Of a stretch of DNA of 64,000 nt, positions 51,826-61,494 are shown piece by piece. Every line of letters starts with the position of its first letter. Within the stretch, counting starts at the first letter, position 1. Below the pieces are notes generated by a model, which did not search any database, was not told the DNA's origin, and saw nothing but the letters and a program-made list of their open reading frames with translations. This stretch comes from Prosthecobacter dejongeii (GTDB taxonomy: Bacteria; Verrucomicrobiota; Verrucomicrobiia; Verrucomicrobiales; Verrucomicrobiaceae), in NCBI RefSeq assembly GCF_014203045.1, contig NZ_JACHIF010000008.1, positions 124,001 to 188,000 of the forward strand, given 5' to 3'. The position numbers and the translations under genes were made by a program.

Positions 51826-52707
51826 ATGCCCTCCACCCGCGACATTCGCCGCCGAATCAAATCGGTCAAAAACACGGCCCAGATCACCAAGGCCATGCAG
51901 CTCGTCGCGGCTGCGAAGATGAAGAAAGCACAGGATCAGGCCGCCAATGGTCGTTCTTATGCTGAGCTAATGAACAAGATTCTTGTGAGTTTGAAGGAAA
52001 GCGCCGCTGAAGGTGTGCATCCTTTTTTCAGCGAAGGCTCGGGCAACAAAACTTTGGTTCTTGTTATCGCGACCGATAAGGGGCTTTGCGGCGCTCTGAA
52101 TACTAACTTGCTCAAGAAGCTGGTTAACAGTCCGATTGAAGGTGAAGTTGAATACATCACCATTGGTCGCAAAGCTTCACAGGGCCTCGGACGTCTTCGT
52201 AAAACTCTCATTGCAGACTTCCCGATCAAGGATCCTGCTAAGTTTGTTGAAACTCGCACGGTCTCCAAATTCATTCAGGAAAAATTCCTGACGGGTGAAT
52301 ACAAGCGTGTTTTGGTCGCTTTTAACAATTTCATCAATGTGGTCACTCAAGTGCCCTCGATTGAGCAGATCCTTCCTGTCAATCCCGTGACGTTGGGTGG
52401 TAAGCGTAATTTCGATGAAACTTCTAAAGAGGTAAATCCTTCAGACATTCCGGATTACACCTTTGAGCCGGATGCGGCCACTGTTTTCCAAACAGTGCTT
52501 CCTCAGTATGTTAACGGTACCGTTTATCAAATGGTCTTAGAAGCCCGTGCTTCCGAGCACAGCAGCCGAATGGTGGCGATGAAAAACGCGACCGACAATG
52601 CTAAGCAAATGCTTAAAGACCTCAGCCTCGAATATAACAAACTGCGCCAGGCTGCGATCACCAACGAACTTCTCGAAATCACCACCGCCAAAATGGCTCT
52701 TGAATAG
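51826..52707 (+). CDS. atpG: ATP synthase F1 subunit gamma
   Basis: A 293-residue central-stalk subunit. The N-terminal helix RDIRRRIKSVKNTAQITKAMQLVAAAKMKKAQ and the C-terminal helix ASEHSSRMVAMKNATDNAKQM, ending NELLEITTA, are the two long coiled-coil arms of gamma and carry its strongest signatures. LVIATDKGLCGALNTN opens the globular domain near residue 75. It turns inside the alpha-beta hexamer. The spacing to atpA is 44 bases and to atpD 47. Confidence 0.96.
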   Translation: MPSTRDIRRRIKSVKNTAQITKAMQLVAAAKMKKAQDQAANGRSYAELMNKILVSLKESAAEGVHPFFSEGSGNKTLVLVIATDKGLCGALNTNLLKKLVNSPIEGEVEYITIGRKASQGLGRLRKTLIADFPIKDPAKFVETRTVSKFIQEKFLTGEYKRVLVAFNNFINVVTQVPSIEQILPVNPVTLGGKRNFDETSKEVNPSDIPDYTFEPDAATVFQTVLPQYVNGTVYQMVLEARASEHSSRMVAMKNATDNAKQMLKDLSLEYNKLRQAAITNELLEITTAKMALE

Positions 52708-52733
52708 CCTTCTTTGCATTCTTGACCCTCTGA

Positions 52734-54212
<1,479 letters not shown>

Positions 54213-54309
54213 GCCTGTTTGGTCAATGGTCAAGGTGGTCAACCAGTCAAGCCGGTCCGCCACCTTGACAAACTTGGCTCCTTGACTCTCTGTTTTCCGA
54301 CTTTTCCTC

Positions 54310-54726
54310 ATGCCTCTCAAACTCGAAATCGTTACCCCTGAAGCCCGCATCTTTTCGGATGAAGTGGACACTGTAGTGCTCCCGGGTTTTGAAGGTGAAA
54401 TGGGGGTTCTTCCCTCACATGCTCCTCTGGTGACGACTCTCCAGGTTGGTGAACTTCGTTACACCAAAGGCGGTAAAACGACTGAATTGGCCGTCGGTGA
54501 GGGGCTTGTCGAAGTGACTGGTAGCACCACTCGTGTGTTGACTGACATGGCTCTCAGTAGCGATGAAATCGACGAGAAAGCTGTCGAGGAAGCTATGGAG
54601 CGTGCTAAGCACTCCCTCGAGAGCCTCAAGCATGGTGAACAGCAAGAAGAAGTAGCTGCTGTGATGGCGATGATTCAGCGCAGCGCTGCTCAGCTCCAGT
54701 TGAAACGGAAGCGCAAGTCTATCTAA
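54310..54726 (+). CDS. atpC: ATP synthase F1 subunit epsilon
   Basis: A 138-residue subunit that couples the rotor to the hexamer and can inhibit hydrolysis. The N-terminal beta sandwich carries the family signature VVLPGFEGEMGVLPSHAPLVT near residues 21-41. The C-terminal helical part (EKAVEEAMERAKHSLE onward) is the inhibitory hairpin. It closes the operon and is followed by a strong terminator. The 97-base gap to atpD contains an imperfect repeat but no gene. Confidence 0.95.
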   Translation: MPLKLEIVTPEARIFSDEVDTVVLPGFEGEMGVLPSHAPLVTTLQVGELRYTKGGKTTELAVGEGLVEVTGSTTRVLTDMALSSDEIDEKAVEEAMERAKHSLESLKHGEQQEEVAAVMAMIQRSAAQLQLKRKRKSI

Positions 54727-54741
54727 TGGATTTTATAAAAG

Positions 54742-54773
54742 ACCCCTGGATGCCTGGCATTCAGGGGTTTTTT
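54742..54773 (+). terminator. Intrinsic terminator of the atp operon
   Basis: ACCCCTG at 54742-54748 pairs with CAGGGGT at 54762-54768, and inside ATGC pairs with GCAT around a CTG loop. TTTTTT follows. This ends the eight-gene ATP synthase transcript. Confidence 0.92.
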
Positions 54774-55110
54774 GTTTGGAATGAAGCTACCATTCACCTC
54801 AATGGATTCCTTCTCACCAAACTATATTGGGAGGAAGTTTGGGTGAGGGTTTCTGGCCGCGTTGATCCCCCAATAAAGATGCTCTCGCCCAGAAATGCTT
54901 TTCCCTGATCGGTTACCAACGCGGTCGTGCCCACGATTTAGACCGATTTCCAAAAATCTTGTCCGAAAAGCGGCGACGGGGTGGAATGATTGGCGTTCCC
55001 GCGCAAGCGGGACTTGGCTGTTATCGTCAAGATAGCAGCCTGCGCTCTTGCCTTGCCACTCATCCCACCGCGCCCGCCTTTTCAATCAGACAATCTTTTT
55101 GGAAAAAGGT
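54774..55110. other. Gene-free stretch, possible structured RNA
   Basis: These 337 bases separate convergent atpC and gluQ. I see no protein gene with support. The stretch holds two potential RNA folds: 54908-54947, where ATCGGT pairs with ACCGAT around an inner GTCGT/ACGAT hairpin, and TCCCGC-GCAA-GCGGGA near 54993-55010, a 6-base stem with a GNRA loop. A small RNA or 3' regulatory element is possible. No promoter could be assigned. Confidence 0.3.
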
Positions 55111-55965
55111 CTAGGATGCAGACTCTTCTAAGTTTAAGACTCGGCGCACTTTTTGGGGTGTCCAGCCTTCTTCTCGCAGGGTCCGCAAGGAGCGAGCGTG
55201 GTCTCTTTTCGCGAGTCGCTTGCCGAGTTCATCCGTGACTAAACGGTGATGATGCCAAGTGGGAACTGGCAGGTGGAGGAGTTCTTGAAGAAGTCGGTGA
55301 AGATGGGTGGCTTCAAAAAGATCTTCTCCACGGGTGACGAGGGTAATGCCTTGCCTTGCATCGTCCACCACCACGGCCAAATGGTAGCTAGCAGGTGTGT
55401 CTTTGCGGGCTAAGACGACATCTCCAAAGAGGGCGGGGTTTGCGGTTTGTAAGCCGCGGCCTAGATCTTCCCACTGAAGTGAATGGCCAATGCGATAAGT
55501 GGCTTTTTCAATATCTAGACGGAGTGCGTAAGGTTGGCCTGACTCAATAAGAGACTGGCTTTCTCTGTGAGAAAGATGGCGACAGGTTCCTGGATATAAG
55601 GGGCCATCAGGACCGTGGGGAGCGCGAGGGGCTTGGGCAATTTCTTCCTGGATCTCGCGCCGAGTGCAAAAACAGGGGTAGAGCAGCTCCTGTCTGGCGA
55701 GTTCATCCAAAGCCAGGCGGTAGTCTGCAGCGTGATCCGATTGTCGTAAGACAGGTCTTTCCCAAGTAAGACCTAACCACTGAAGGTCATCAAATAAAGC
55801 GGTCTCGTATTCAGGTCGAGAGCGAGTACCATCAATGTCCTCCAAACGAATGAGGAACCGGCCTAGATTTTGCCGCGCTTTTTGTTCGGCGAAAATGGCG
55901 GCATACGCATGGCCGAGGTGCAGCCAACCCGTGGGGCTGGGGGCGAAACGAGTGACGGTATTCAT
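55111..55965 (-). CDS. gluQ: Glutamyl-Q tRNA(Asp) synthetase
   Basis: A 284-residue paralogue of the catalytic domain of glutamyl-tRNA synthetase, with no anticodon-binding domain, the usual length for GluQ. The class I motif HLGH is at residues 16-19 in PTGWLHLGHA, the KMSKS equivalent is KRLAKR near 243-248, and a zinc site is formed by the cysteines of YPCFCTRREI and YPGTC. The enzyme puts glutamate on the queuosine base of tRNA(Asp). The isolated gene is followed downstream by the gene-free stretch. ATG at 55965 is used. Confidence 0.93.
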   Translation of the reverse strand: MNTVTRFAPSPTGWLHLGHAYAAIFAEQKARQNLGRFLIRLEDIDGTRSRPEYETALFDDLQWLGLTWERPVLRQSDHAADYRLALDELARQELLYPCFCTRREIQEEIAQAPRAPHGPDGPLYPGTCRHLSHRESQSLIESGQPYALRLDIEKATYRIGHSLQWEDLGRGLQTANPALFGDVVLARKDTPASYHLAVVVDDARQGITLVTRGEDLFEATHLHRLLQELLHLPVPTWHHHRLVTDELGKRLAKRDHARSLRTLREEGWTPQKVRRVLNLEESAS

Positions 55966-56001
55966 GGGTGATACACCGATAAATCAACGCCACGAAGGCT
56001 T

Positions 56002-56499
56002 TTAGGGTTCCTCTGTGGGTGCAGGGGGTAAGAGGTCCTCACGTTTCATTAAGTCTCGGACTCGGAGTAGGATCAGCTCGCCTTTAGGCGTATTGCAAAT
56101 TTCGCCCAAAAAGGGTGTGAGCCGATCCGTTTCGGCAATGGTGGTATGCACCAATGTGGCTAGGATGCGCTCATCATAACGATGAGGTGGAAAAATATTG
56201 GTGAGGCGAAACATCACTGCACCGCTGTCCCAATCGAGTTCAAAGTTGCCTAAGTTGAGCTCTTTGTTGGTACGCATCAGCAGTTCAGAGACTTGGAGGC
56301 GATGTGTGTGTGCGACTTGGAGTGAAGCTGTGGCGACGACGGTAGCGATGTGGGCTTCTCCATAGATCTGCACATGCAAAGCGACTTTTGTGTGATGCGC
56401 TTCGAAATCTGCTTCAAGGACTTCCATCCCTGTGACTTCGCGGTAGTGCCAGCCTTGAGCTTTGAACGTCTGGAGAGTGGCGGCGTAGAGTGCGGACAT
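56002..56499 (-). CDS. YbjN-domain protein
   Basis: A 165-residue protein similar to YbjN and type III secretion chaperone-like proteins. Most telling is the segment ELLMRTNKELNLGNFELDWDSGAVMFRLTN near residues 79-108, with the typical N-x-G-x-F-E-L-D pattern, and the amphipathic alpha-beta order. YbjN members are linked to stress and motility control but lack a known activity. Start: ATG at 56499 is preferred, because the alternative ATG at 56532 lies only 10 bases from the tRNA 3' end. A frame running through the tRNA is not real. Confidence 0.75.
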   Translation of the reverse strand: MSALYAATLQTFKAQGWHYREVTGMEVLEADFEAHHTKVALHVQIYGEAHIATVVATASLQVAHTHRLQVSELLMRTNKELNLGNFELDWDSGAVMFRLTNIFPPHRYDERILATLVHTTIAETDRLTPFLGEICNTPKGELILLRVRDLMKREDLLPPAPTEEP

Positions 56500-56542
56500 C
56501 TGGTATGCCAGTAACTTCAGTGGATAAACCATTCTTTGTGAA

Positions 56543-56619
56543 TGGTCGGGGCGGCCAGATTCGAACTGACGACTTCTTGCTCCCAAAGCAAGCGCTCTAC
56601 CAGGCTGAGCTACGCCCCG
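56543..56619 (-). tRNA. tRNA-Pro (anticodon UGG)
   Basis: The leftward strand folds into a standard cloverleaf of 77 bases including an encoded CCA. The acceptor stem is CGGGGCG/CGCCCCG, the D-arm GCTC/GAGC, the anticodon stem CTTGC/GCAAG with loop TTTGGGA, giving anticodon TGG for proline, and the T-arm GTCAG-TTCGAAT-CTGGC. The discriminator base is A. Confidence 0.96.
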
Positions 56620-56757
56620 TGTGCTCGGGTGGCCTTGATTGGCTGCGAGCGGGCTGTCACAATGCTGCGCGTTAGGGTAAGCGCAACTTAAATTCATACA
56701 TCTTTGATGAATTTAAGCGTGAATTTCTATCATCCATTCGTTTGATGGACACACTTT

Positions 56758-57639
56758 ATGAAATGGTTGTCTTCTCTCGCTCTGTTTTCACTGACGTTCA
56801 CCACCTTCGCTGTCGCGGTTGAACCTGTAACGATTCGTTTGTGGCCCCACGGTGCCCCTGAAAAAGAAGGGTTTAAAATCGAACCAGAGGCGGAAATTAA
56901 AAAGGAAAAGGACGATGGAGTTAAACGTCTGGGGAATGTTTCAGATCCCACCATTACGATTTATCAGCCGGAAAAGCCGAATGGCACGGCTGTCTTGGTT
57001 TGTCCTGGTGGTGGATATGGCATTCTAGCCATTGAGCATGAAGGCACGCAGGTTTGTGACTATCTACGCACTCTGGGCGTGACACCCGTTCTGCTGAAGT
57101 ATCGCGTCCCGCGTCGCGACAATGAGGATCCAAGCCGGGTGCCTTTGCAGGACACACAGCGGGCCATGGGTATTCTCAGGCACCGGGCTGCCGAGTTTGG
57201 TATTCAGCAGGATCGTATTGGCATTCTCGGATTTTCTGCGGGGGGGCACCTTTCCATCATGGCGGCGTTGCAGGGAGGCACGCGGACGTATGAGCAGGAT
57301 GCTGCGCTGGATATGGCGAACGCGACGCCTAACTTTGCCATCCCTGTGTATCCTGCATACTTGGTCGGGAAGGGGAATGAGTTTGAGCTCCTACCTGAAA
57401 TCAAAGTAACGGCTAAGGCACCCCCCATGTGCTTGGTCCACGCTCACGATGATCCACACAGTGCGGCTGGCAGTGCGCTGATTTACCTCGAATACAAAAA
57501 GAACAAGCTCCCCTGTGAACTGCACATTTACAGTTCTGGCGGACACGGATTCGGGATGAAGAAGAGTGGGTTGCCGGTAAACGACTGGCTTGTGCGAGTC
57601 GGTGAGTGGCTGCCGACGCTTTACCCAGCAAAGAAGTAA
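56758..57639 (+). CDS. Secreted alpha/beta-hydrolase esterase
   Basis: A 293-residue exported esterase with a signal peptide (ending FAVAV, about residue 20). It has the alpha/beta-hydrolase fold: oxyanion segment CPGGGYG near residues 82-88, nucleophile S160 in G-F-S-A-G-G, an acidic residue in AHDDPHS and the catalytic histidine in SGGHGFGM. This is the pattern of acetylxylan- or pectin-acetylesterase-like enzymes seen with glycan-degrading genes. It likely deacetylates a plant or algal polysaccharide; the true ester is unknown. Its 3' end faces the rplI terminator. Confidence 0.88.
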   Translation: MKWLSSLALFSLTFTTFAVAVEPVTIRLWPHGAPEKEGFKIEPEAEIKKEKDDGVKRLGNVSDPTITIYQPEKPNGTAVLVCPGGGYGILAIEHEGTQVCDYLRTLGVTPVLLKYRVPRRDNEDPSRVPLQDTQRAMGILRHRAAEFGIQQDRIGILGFSAGGHLSIMAALQGGTRTYEQDAALDMANATPNFAIPVYPAYLVGKGNEFELLPEIKVTAKAPPMCLVHAHDDPHSAAGSALIYLEYKKNKLPCELHIYSSGGHGFGMKKSGLPVNDWLVRVGEWLPTLYPAKK

Positions 57640-57710
57640 AAGCCCTTCTCGGTGCTATCTGGGAGCTTTGGAGAAAATCCTTCGCTCCCTGCTTCATGGA
57701 TTATGTTACC

Positions 57711-57733
57711 ATCTCCTCGCATAACGAGGAGAT
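57711..57733 (+). other. Perfect hairpin downstream of the esterase gene
   Basis: ATCTCCTCG at 57711-57719 and CGAGGAGAT at 57725-57733 form a 9-base stem with a CATAA loop. There is no following T-run on either strand. It could protect the esterase mRNA 3' end or act as a weak terminator. It is separate from the rplI terminator 16 bases further on. Confidence 0.45.
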
Positions 57734-57746
57734 TGCTGAAGGCATA

Positions 57747-57779
57747 AAAAAACCGCGCCCCAGGATGGGACGCGGTTTT
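57747..57779 (-). terminator. Intrinsic terminator of rplI
   Basis: AAAACCGCG at 57749-57757 pairs with CGCGGTTTT at 57771-57779, with CCC/GGG inside and one C-A mismatch around an AGGAT loop. Read leftward it is followed by TTTTTTT, so it terminates rplI. It may also stop transcripts from the esterase gene. Confidence 0.9.
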
Positions 57780-57805
57780 CAGTAAGGTTTTTAAAGGCGA
57801 CGAAA

Positions 57806-58303
57806 TTATTCGCTGTCTTCAGTCGAGTCCGCAGCGGCTGCATCAGAATCAGCGAGCACCGTGAGCTTCAGGAAGCAGCTTACATCTGCATGCAGCTTCA
57901 CTGGGATTTCAAAGGTGCCTGTGCTCTTGATGGGCTTGTCGAGCTGGATGAGGTGACGGTCGAGTTCAACCTTGGCAGAGCTTTCAGCTACTGCTTTAGC
58001 GATGTCCATGTTGGTGATGGAACCAAAGGCTTTGCCGCCCTGGCCAGTCTGAAGGGTGAGCTTCAGCTTCAGTTTCTTCAGCTTGGAGGCGGTTTTCTCC
58101 GCTTCCTGCAGTTCTTTAGCTTCACGCTCAGCGCGTGCGGCTTTCAGATGGTTGATGTTGCGAAGATTGCCAGCCGTAGCTTCATAAGCCTTGCCCTGTG
58201 GGACGAGGAAATTGCGTGCAAAACCACGCTTCACTTGCACGACATCAGCCTCGGCACCGAGGTTTTTGATCTTCTCTTTGAGTATTACTTGAACGTTTGC
58301 CAT
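57806..58303 (-). CDS. rplI: Ribosomal protein L9
   Basis: A 165-residue L9 protein. The N-terminal rRNA-binding domain has the signature VQVILKEKIKNLGAEADVVQVKRGFARNFLVPQGKA, followed by the long connecting helix (HLKAARAEREAKELQEAEK) and a C-terminal domain ending in an Ala/Ser/Asp/Glu-rich tail. L9 binds 23S rRNA at the L1 stalk base. ATG at 58303 has a good GGGAGG about 8 bases upstream. It stands alone, not in the usual rpsF-ssb-rpsR-rplI operon, which may be broken here. Confidence 0.97.
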   Translation of the reverse strand: MANVQVILKEKIKNLGAEADVVQVKRGFARNFLVPQGKAYEATAGNLRNINHLKAARAEREAKELQEAEKTASKLKKLKLKLTLQTGQGGKAFGSITNMDIAKAVAESSAKVELDRHLIQLDKPIKSTGTFEIPVKLHADVSCFLKLTVLADSDAAAADSTEDSE

Positions 58304-58378
58304 AAAGTCTGCCCTCCCAGGGAAAGGGGGGCGATTGTACATGCAGGTGAGTGCGTGTCAAACGGTGAGCAAAGTTTT

Positions 58379-59452
58379 TCACAATGATTCTCGTTTGACA
58401 AATTCCGGCATGACCTTGGTTTCGCCTTTGGCTCCGGGCTGCCGCACGAGCCGAAAGATGCGTTTAGCGAAGGTATCGGCAGCTACGCTGTATCGGGCAA
58501 TTTGGGGGATTGTCTCGTCCAGGAAGATGTCGTCATCACGGCAGATGAGTGCCACGTCTTGGGGAATGCGGAGGCCGCGCTGTAGAAGTCCAGTGCAGAT
58601 GGTGAGGGCGCTGGAGGTGCGGGCGATAAGCAAGGCCTGGGGTCTTTGCTTGGCTGTGAGCAGGCGATCCAGGGCTTTCAGAAGCCCCTCGCGGCTGCCA
58701 TCGTGCCGTTGTATATGCCCAGTGACACCGCGTGCAGCGGCGGCATGCAGGCCTTCCCCAAAGCCAGCTTCGCTTTCGCGATCACCCGCAAACTGGGGTT
58801 CCTGGATCACCAGGGCCAACCGCTGATACCCACGAGCGGCCAGGAGACCTACGGCATGGCGGCAAACGGCGCGGTGGTCGCGATCTACCGAAGGAAGCGA
58901 ATACCCTTTGAAGACAGAGCCTACGACCACGCAGGGGATCTGCCTTTGCTCAAACCACTGCTGCATGGCCTCCGTGCTGCGATAGAGTACCCAGGCAGCC
59001 GCTGGAACGGTAGTGGTGAGTGTTTGCAAGGCACGTGCGGGGTTTTTACCCCCTGACCAGGCGCGCCCCACATGCACCTGTAGAAGGTGGCCCTCACTGG
59101 CTAATTGGCTGCGCAATTCATCCACCCAGAGCAGAACAAAAGGGGGCATGGCATGCAGGGGCTCGGGACTGAGAAGGCCCACAGTTAGGGTAGGGGATGG
59201 TAGTGGTGGAGGGCCAGAGCTGCCTGCTGGGTGGCAAACGCGGGTTGGCTTGCCCTGAGCGATGGTGACCCAACCGTCTGCGGCGAGGGCTGTGAGTGCT
59301 GCACGCAGGGTGGGGCGACTGATGTGCCATTCTTCACAGAGGCGGCGCTCGCCGGGCAGTTCTTCTTGCCAGCGGCCACTGGCGATGGCCTCGCGCAGCA
59401 CGCGCAGGGTTTCAGCCACCAGGGAGGAGCGTTGGGGGATACTTGCAGGCAT
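58379..59452 (-). CDS. GntR-HTH/LacI-type sensor regulator
   Basis: A 357-residue regulator. The first 75 residues form a winged HTH of GntR type: LREAIASGRWQEELPGERRLCEEWHISRPTLRAALTALAADGWV. The remainder is a periplasmic-binding-protein-like sensor of the LacI family (LTVGLLSPEPL, VVGSVFKGYSLPSVDRDHRAV, RGYQRLALVIQ, PQDVALICRDDD). The fusion is a known arrangement in Planctomycetes and Verrucomicrobia and senses small sugars. The target is unknown; the divergent secreted protein at 59632 is a candidate, with 180 bases between the starts. ATG at 59452 is chosen because homology begins there. Confidence 0.88.
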   Translation of the reverse strand: MPASIPQRSSLVAETLRVLREAIASGRWQEELPGERRLCEEWHISRPTLRAALTALAADGWVTIAQGKPTRVCHPAGSSGPPPLPSPTLTVGLLSPEPLHAMPPFVLLWVDELRSQLASEGHLLQVHVGRAWSGGKNPARALQTLTTTVPAAAWVLYRSTEAMQQWFEQRQIPCVVVGSVFKGYSLPSVDRDHRAVCRHAVGLLAARGYQRLALVIQEPQFAGDRESEAGFGEGLHAAAARGVTGHIQRHDGSREGLLKALDRLLTAKQRPQALLIARTSSALTICTGLLQRGLRIPQDVALICRDDDIFLDETIPQIARYSVAADTFAKRIFRLVRQPGAKGETKVMPEFVKRESL

Positions 59453-59631
59453 GGCGGTAAGCGAGTGTAACCAGTGGCTGCCACGGGGTTGCAAGTCCCT
59501 TCCTTTCTCAGTGGCCAACTTTTTATACCAGTCTTTGGTTTTTTGAAGGGAACGGGAACGTTGCGATTTTGATTTATGTCTCCGGCTGAATTTGCTACAG
59601 TATGAGGATGTTAAATGGTCATGCCTGCCAA

Positions 59632-60561
59632 ATGAGTTTCCGTGGGTGTTTTTTCGTCGCGGCTTTCTTATGGCCAGTGCTTGCAGGGGCTGCGGCGGAT
59701 GAGACAAGTCCGTTTAAAACACCGCAGACGGCGGTCTCGCCGAATGGGCAGTATCGTCTGACTTTAACGCACTCAGAGCAGGGGCCTTCGCCCTGGGATA
59801 AAGAAGTGTCCTCTATTTCGGGGACATTTAGGCTGGAATCCCGTGCGAATCAGGCGGCGGATTTTTTGTCCCAGTTGCCGGAAAATGTGTTTTTGGAAAA
59901 AGTGGATTTGGAAGAAGCTGTCCTATTGTCAGGAGAAAACGTGGCGAACCAAAAGGGCTCCAAATGGACTGATACCTCTGACCTCACAGTAACGATCCAC
60001 ACCCACGAAGTGGGGAAATCTCTGCAGCAACTCCGCAGGTTGAAGCTGGTAGTGACACTGGCGAAAATCACGGAATGGAAGTATCTCGAGTTTAAAGGCA
60101 TCCAAAAAGCGGGTGATGCGCCTCTTAAATGTGGCCCGTTCGAGCTGGTGGTCAGTGAAGTTCAGCCTCAGCACCTAGTGCTGTCTGCAGCGGCATTTTC
60201 TGAGCATGCCCTGGAGCATGAAATCTATCGTCAACAGATGCCGTTGCTATTTCTCACGCACCGCTATGCCCTAGAAAACCTAAAGATCACCGATGCTGCT
60301 GATCAGCGTCTTTCGCTGTCATCGGGCACTTTTAGCGGTGGTGGGGGCAGTGGACGGTATGCTGTTCTTCGTGGGACGGCGTTGTCTTTCACCGCGAGCG
60401 GTAAGGCTGGGGATCAGTCTCCGGCATCTCTTTTCGAGGCCGTCGAAGACATTCATTATCCAGTGACTCTCGGGCTGAAACTTCCCCTCAAGTATGAAAG
60501 CGAGAGGGTGACCTTTGAGTTTCAAGATCTCCCATTCCCAAATTCTAAGCCCTTGAAGTGA
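59632..60561 (+). CDS. Secreted protein of unknown function
   Basis: A 309-residue exported protein with a signal peptide ending near residue 22 (AGAAA). The mature part is beta-rich (YRLTLTHSEQ, TFRLESRAN, DLTVTIHTH, RYAVLRGTALSFTASG). I recognise no family. It is divergent from the GntR/LacI-type regulator and may be its target. ATG at 59632 is preferred over an upstream ATG at 59602 because it starts the signal peptide cleanly. No catalytic motif was seen. Confidence 0.65.
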   Translation: MSFRGCFFVAAFLWPVLAGAAADETSPFKTPQTAVSPNGQYRLTLTHSEQGPSPWDKEVSSISGTFRLESRANQAADFLSQLPENVFLEKVDLEEAVLLSGENVANQKGSKWTDTSDLTVTIHTHEVGKSLQQLRRLKLVVTLAKITEWKYLEFKGIQKAGDAPLKCGPFELVVSEVQPQHLVLSAAAFSEHALEHEIYRQQMPLLFLTHRYALENLKITDAADQRLSLSSGTFSGGGGSGRYAVLRGTALSFTASGKAGDQSPASLFEAVEDIHYPVTLGLKLPLKYESERVTFEFQDLPFPNSKPLK

Positions 60562-60651
60562 CAATGACGGAGCTGGGAGAGGTCAGTCCAGGTGACCAGT
60601 GACCGCTGGGATTTGTGAGCGTTAAATAGGCTCTCTTAACGATACTTTTCT

Positions 60652-61398
60652 ATGCCCATCTCTCACGCAGACCTCTTGCAACTCAAGCGCTGGAACACAC
60701 CGACCATTTACAATGGCTGGGAACAGATCACGAAAGCCGATGTGGCTGCGGAGGCTTTTAATCTGGAAGAAACTCGGGACTTCATGCCGCAGATGGGCCC
60801 CATGGTGGGGTTTGCCGTGACGGTGGTGATCCAGCCTTCGGACAAAAGTCATCGTGAAGCTCATCCGAACGCCTGGGCGGAGTACCGTCGCTACATTGCG
60901 AGTGTGCCGGGCCCGAAGATCGTGATCGTGCAGGATCTGGATAAACCTCGCGTCATTGGCTCCTTTTGGGGAGAGGTGAATAGCAATGCCCACCGGGCGC
61001 TGGGCTGTGTGGGCAGCATCGTGGATGGAGCCATTCGAGATGTGGATGAAATGACCAATGCGGGATTCAAGGCGCTCGCTCGCCGCCTTTGTGTAGGGCA
61101 TGCGCATGTGCATCCGGTGCGCTGGGGTTGCGATGTGGAAGTTTTTGGTCGCAAGATTCAACCTGGGCAGTTAATCCATGCCGACAAACATGGGTTTATG
61201 GCACTGCCTTTTGGCGATGAGGATCGGCTTTTAGAAGCCTCCCGTTTCATGGATGCCAATGAGTGTGAGACGGTCATCCCTGCGGCCCGCGGCAGTGTGG
61301 GATTGCCACTGGAGCAGGTGATCGAAAACCTGAATGCGGCGGGGAAACAATTTGGGGAGAATGTGCGACGCCAATTCCAGCGTGAGGGAGAGTGGTGA
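60652..61398 (+). CDS. RraA/HMG-aldolase-like protein
   Basis: A 248-residue protein of the RraA/4-hydroxy-4-methyl-2-oxoglutarate aldolase fold. The core segment FWGEVNSNAHRALGCVGSIVDGAIRDVDEM, near residues 107-136, carries the glycine-rich loop and the R-D pair that bind a divalent metal and oxaloacetate-like ligands. N-terminal LKRWNTPTIYNGWE replaces the usual T-x-x-x-D opening. It could be an aldolase or decarboxylase for a keto acid; RNase E inhibition is unlikely here. The gene precedes the fusion gene on the same strand by 96 bases but an operon is uncertain. Confidence 0.85.
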   Translation: MPISHADLLQLKRWNTPTIYNGWEQITKADVAAEAFNLEETRDFMPQMGPMVGFAVTVVIQPSDKSHREAHPNAWAEYRRYIASVPGPKIVIVQDLDKPRVIGSFWGEVNSNAHRALGCVGSIVDGAIRDVDEMTNAGFKALARRLCVGHAHVHPVRWGCDVEVFGRKIQPGQLIHADKHGFMALPFGDEDRLLEASRFMDANECETVIPAARGSVGLPLEQVIENLNAAGKQFGENVRRQFQREGEW

Positions 61399-61494
61399 CG
61401 TGAGGGCTTTTGAAGCCATCACGAAATCTATTTCGTGATCTGCTATAAGCGTTGAGGGAAGGGGCCAGCCGCGCATTGTCCAGTCACTTTAATC

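Noticed and set aside
54822-55085. Leftward frame of 87 codons between atpC and gluQ
   Set aside because: No similarity, no ribosome site and no clear composition signal; kept only as gene-free sequence.
56500-56697. Longer N-terminus for the YbjN-like gene running through the tRNA
   Set aside because: It would translate the whole tRNA-Pro gene; the start after the tRNA is more likely.
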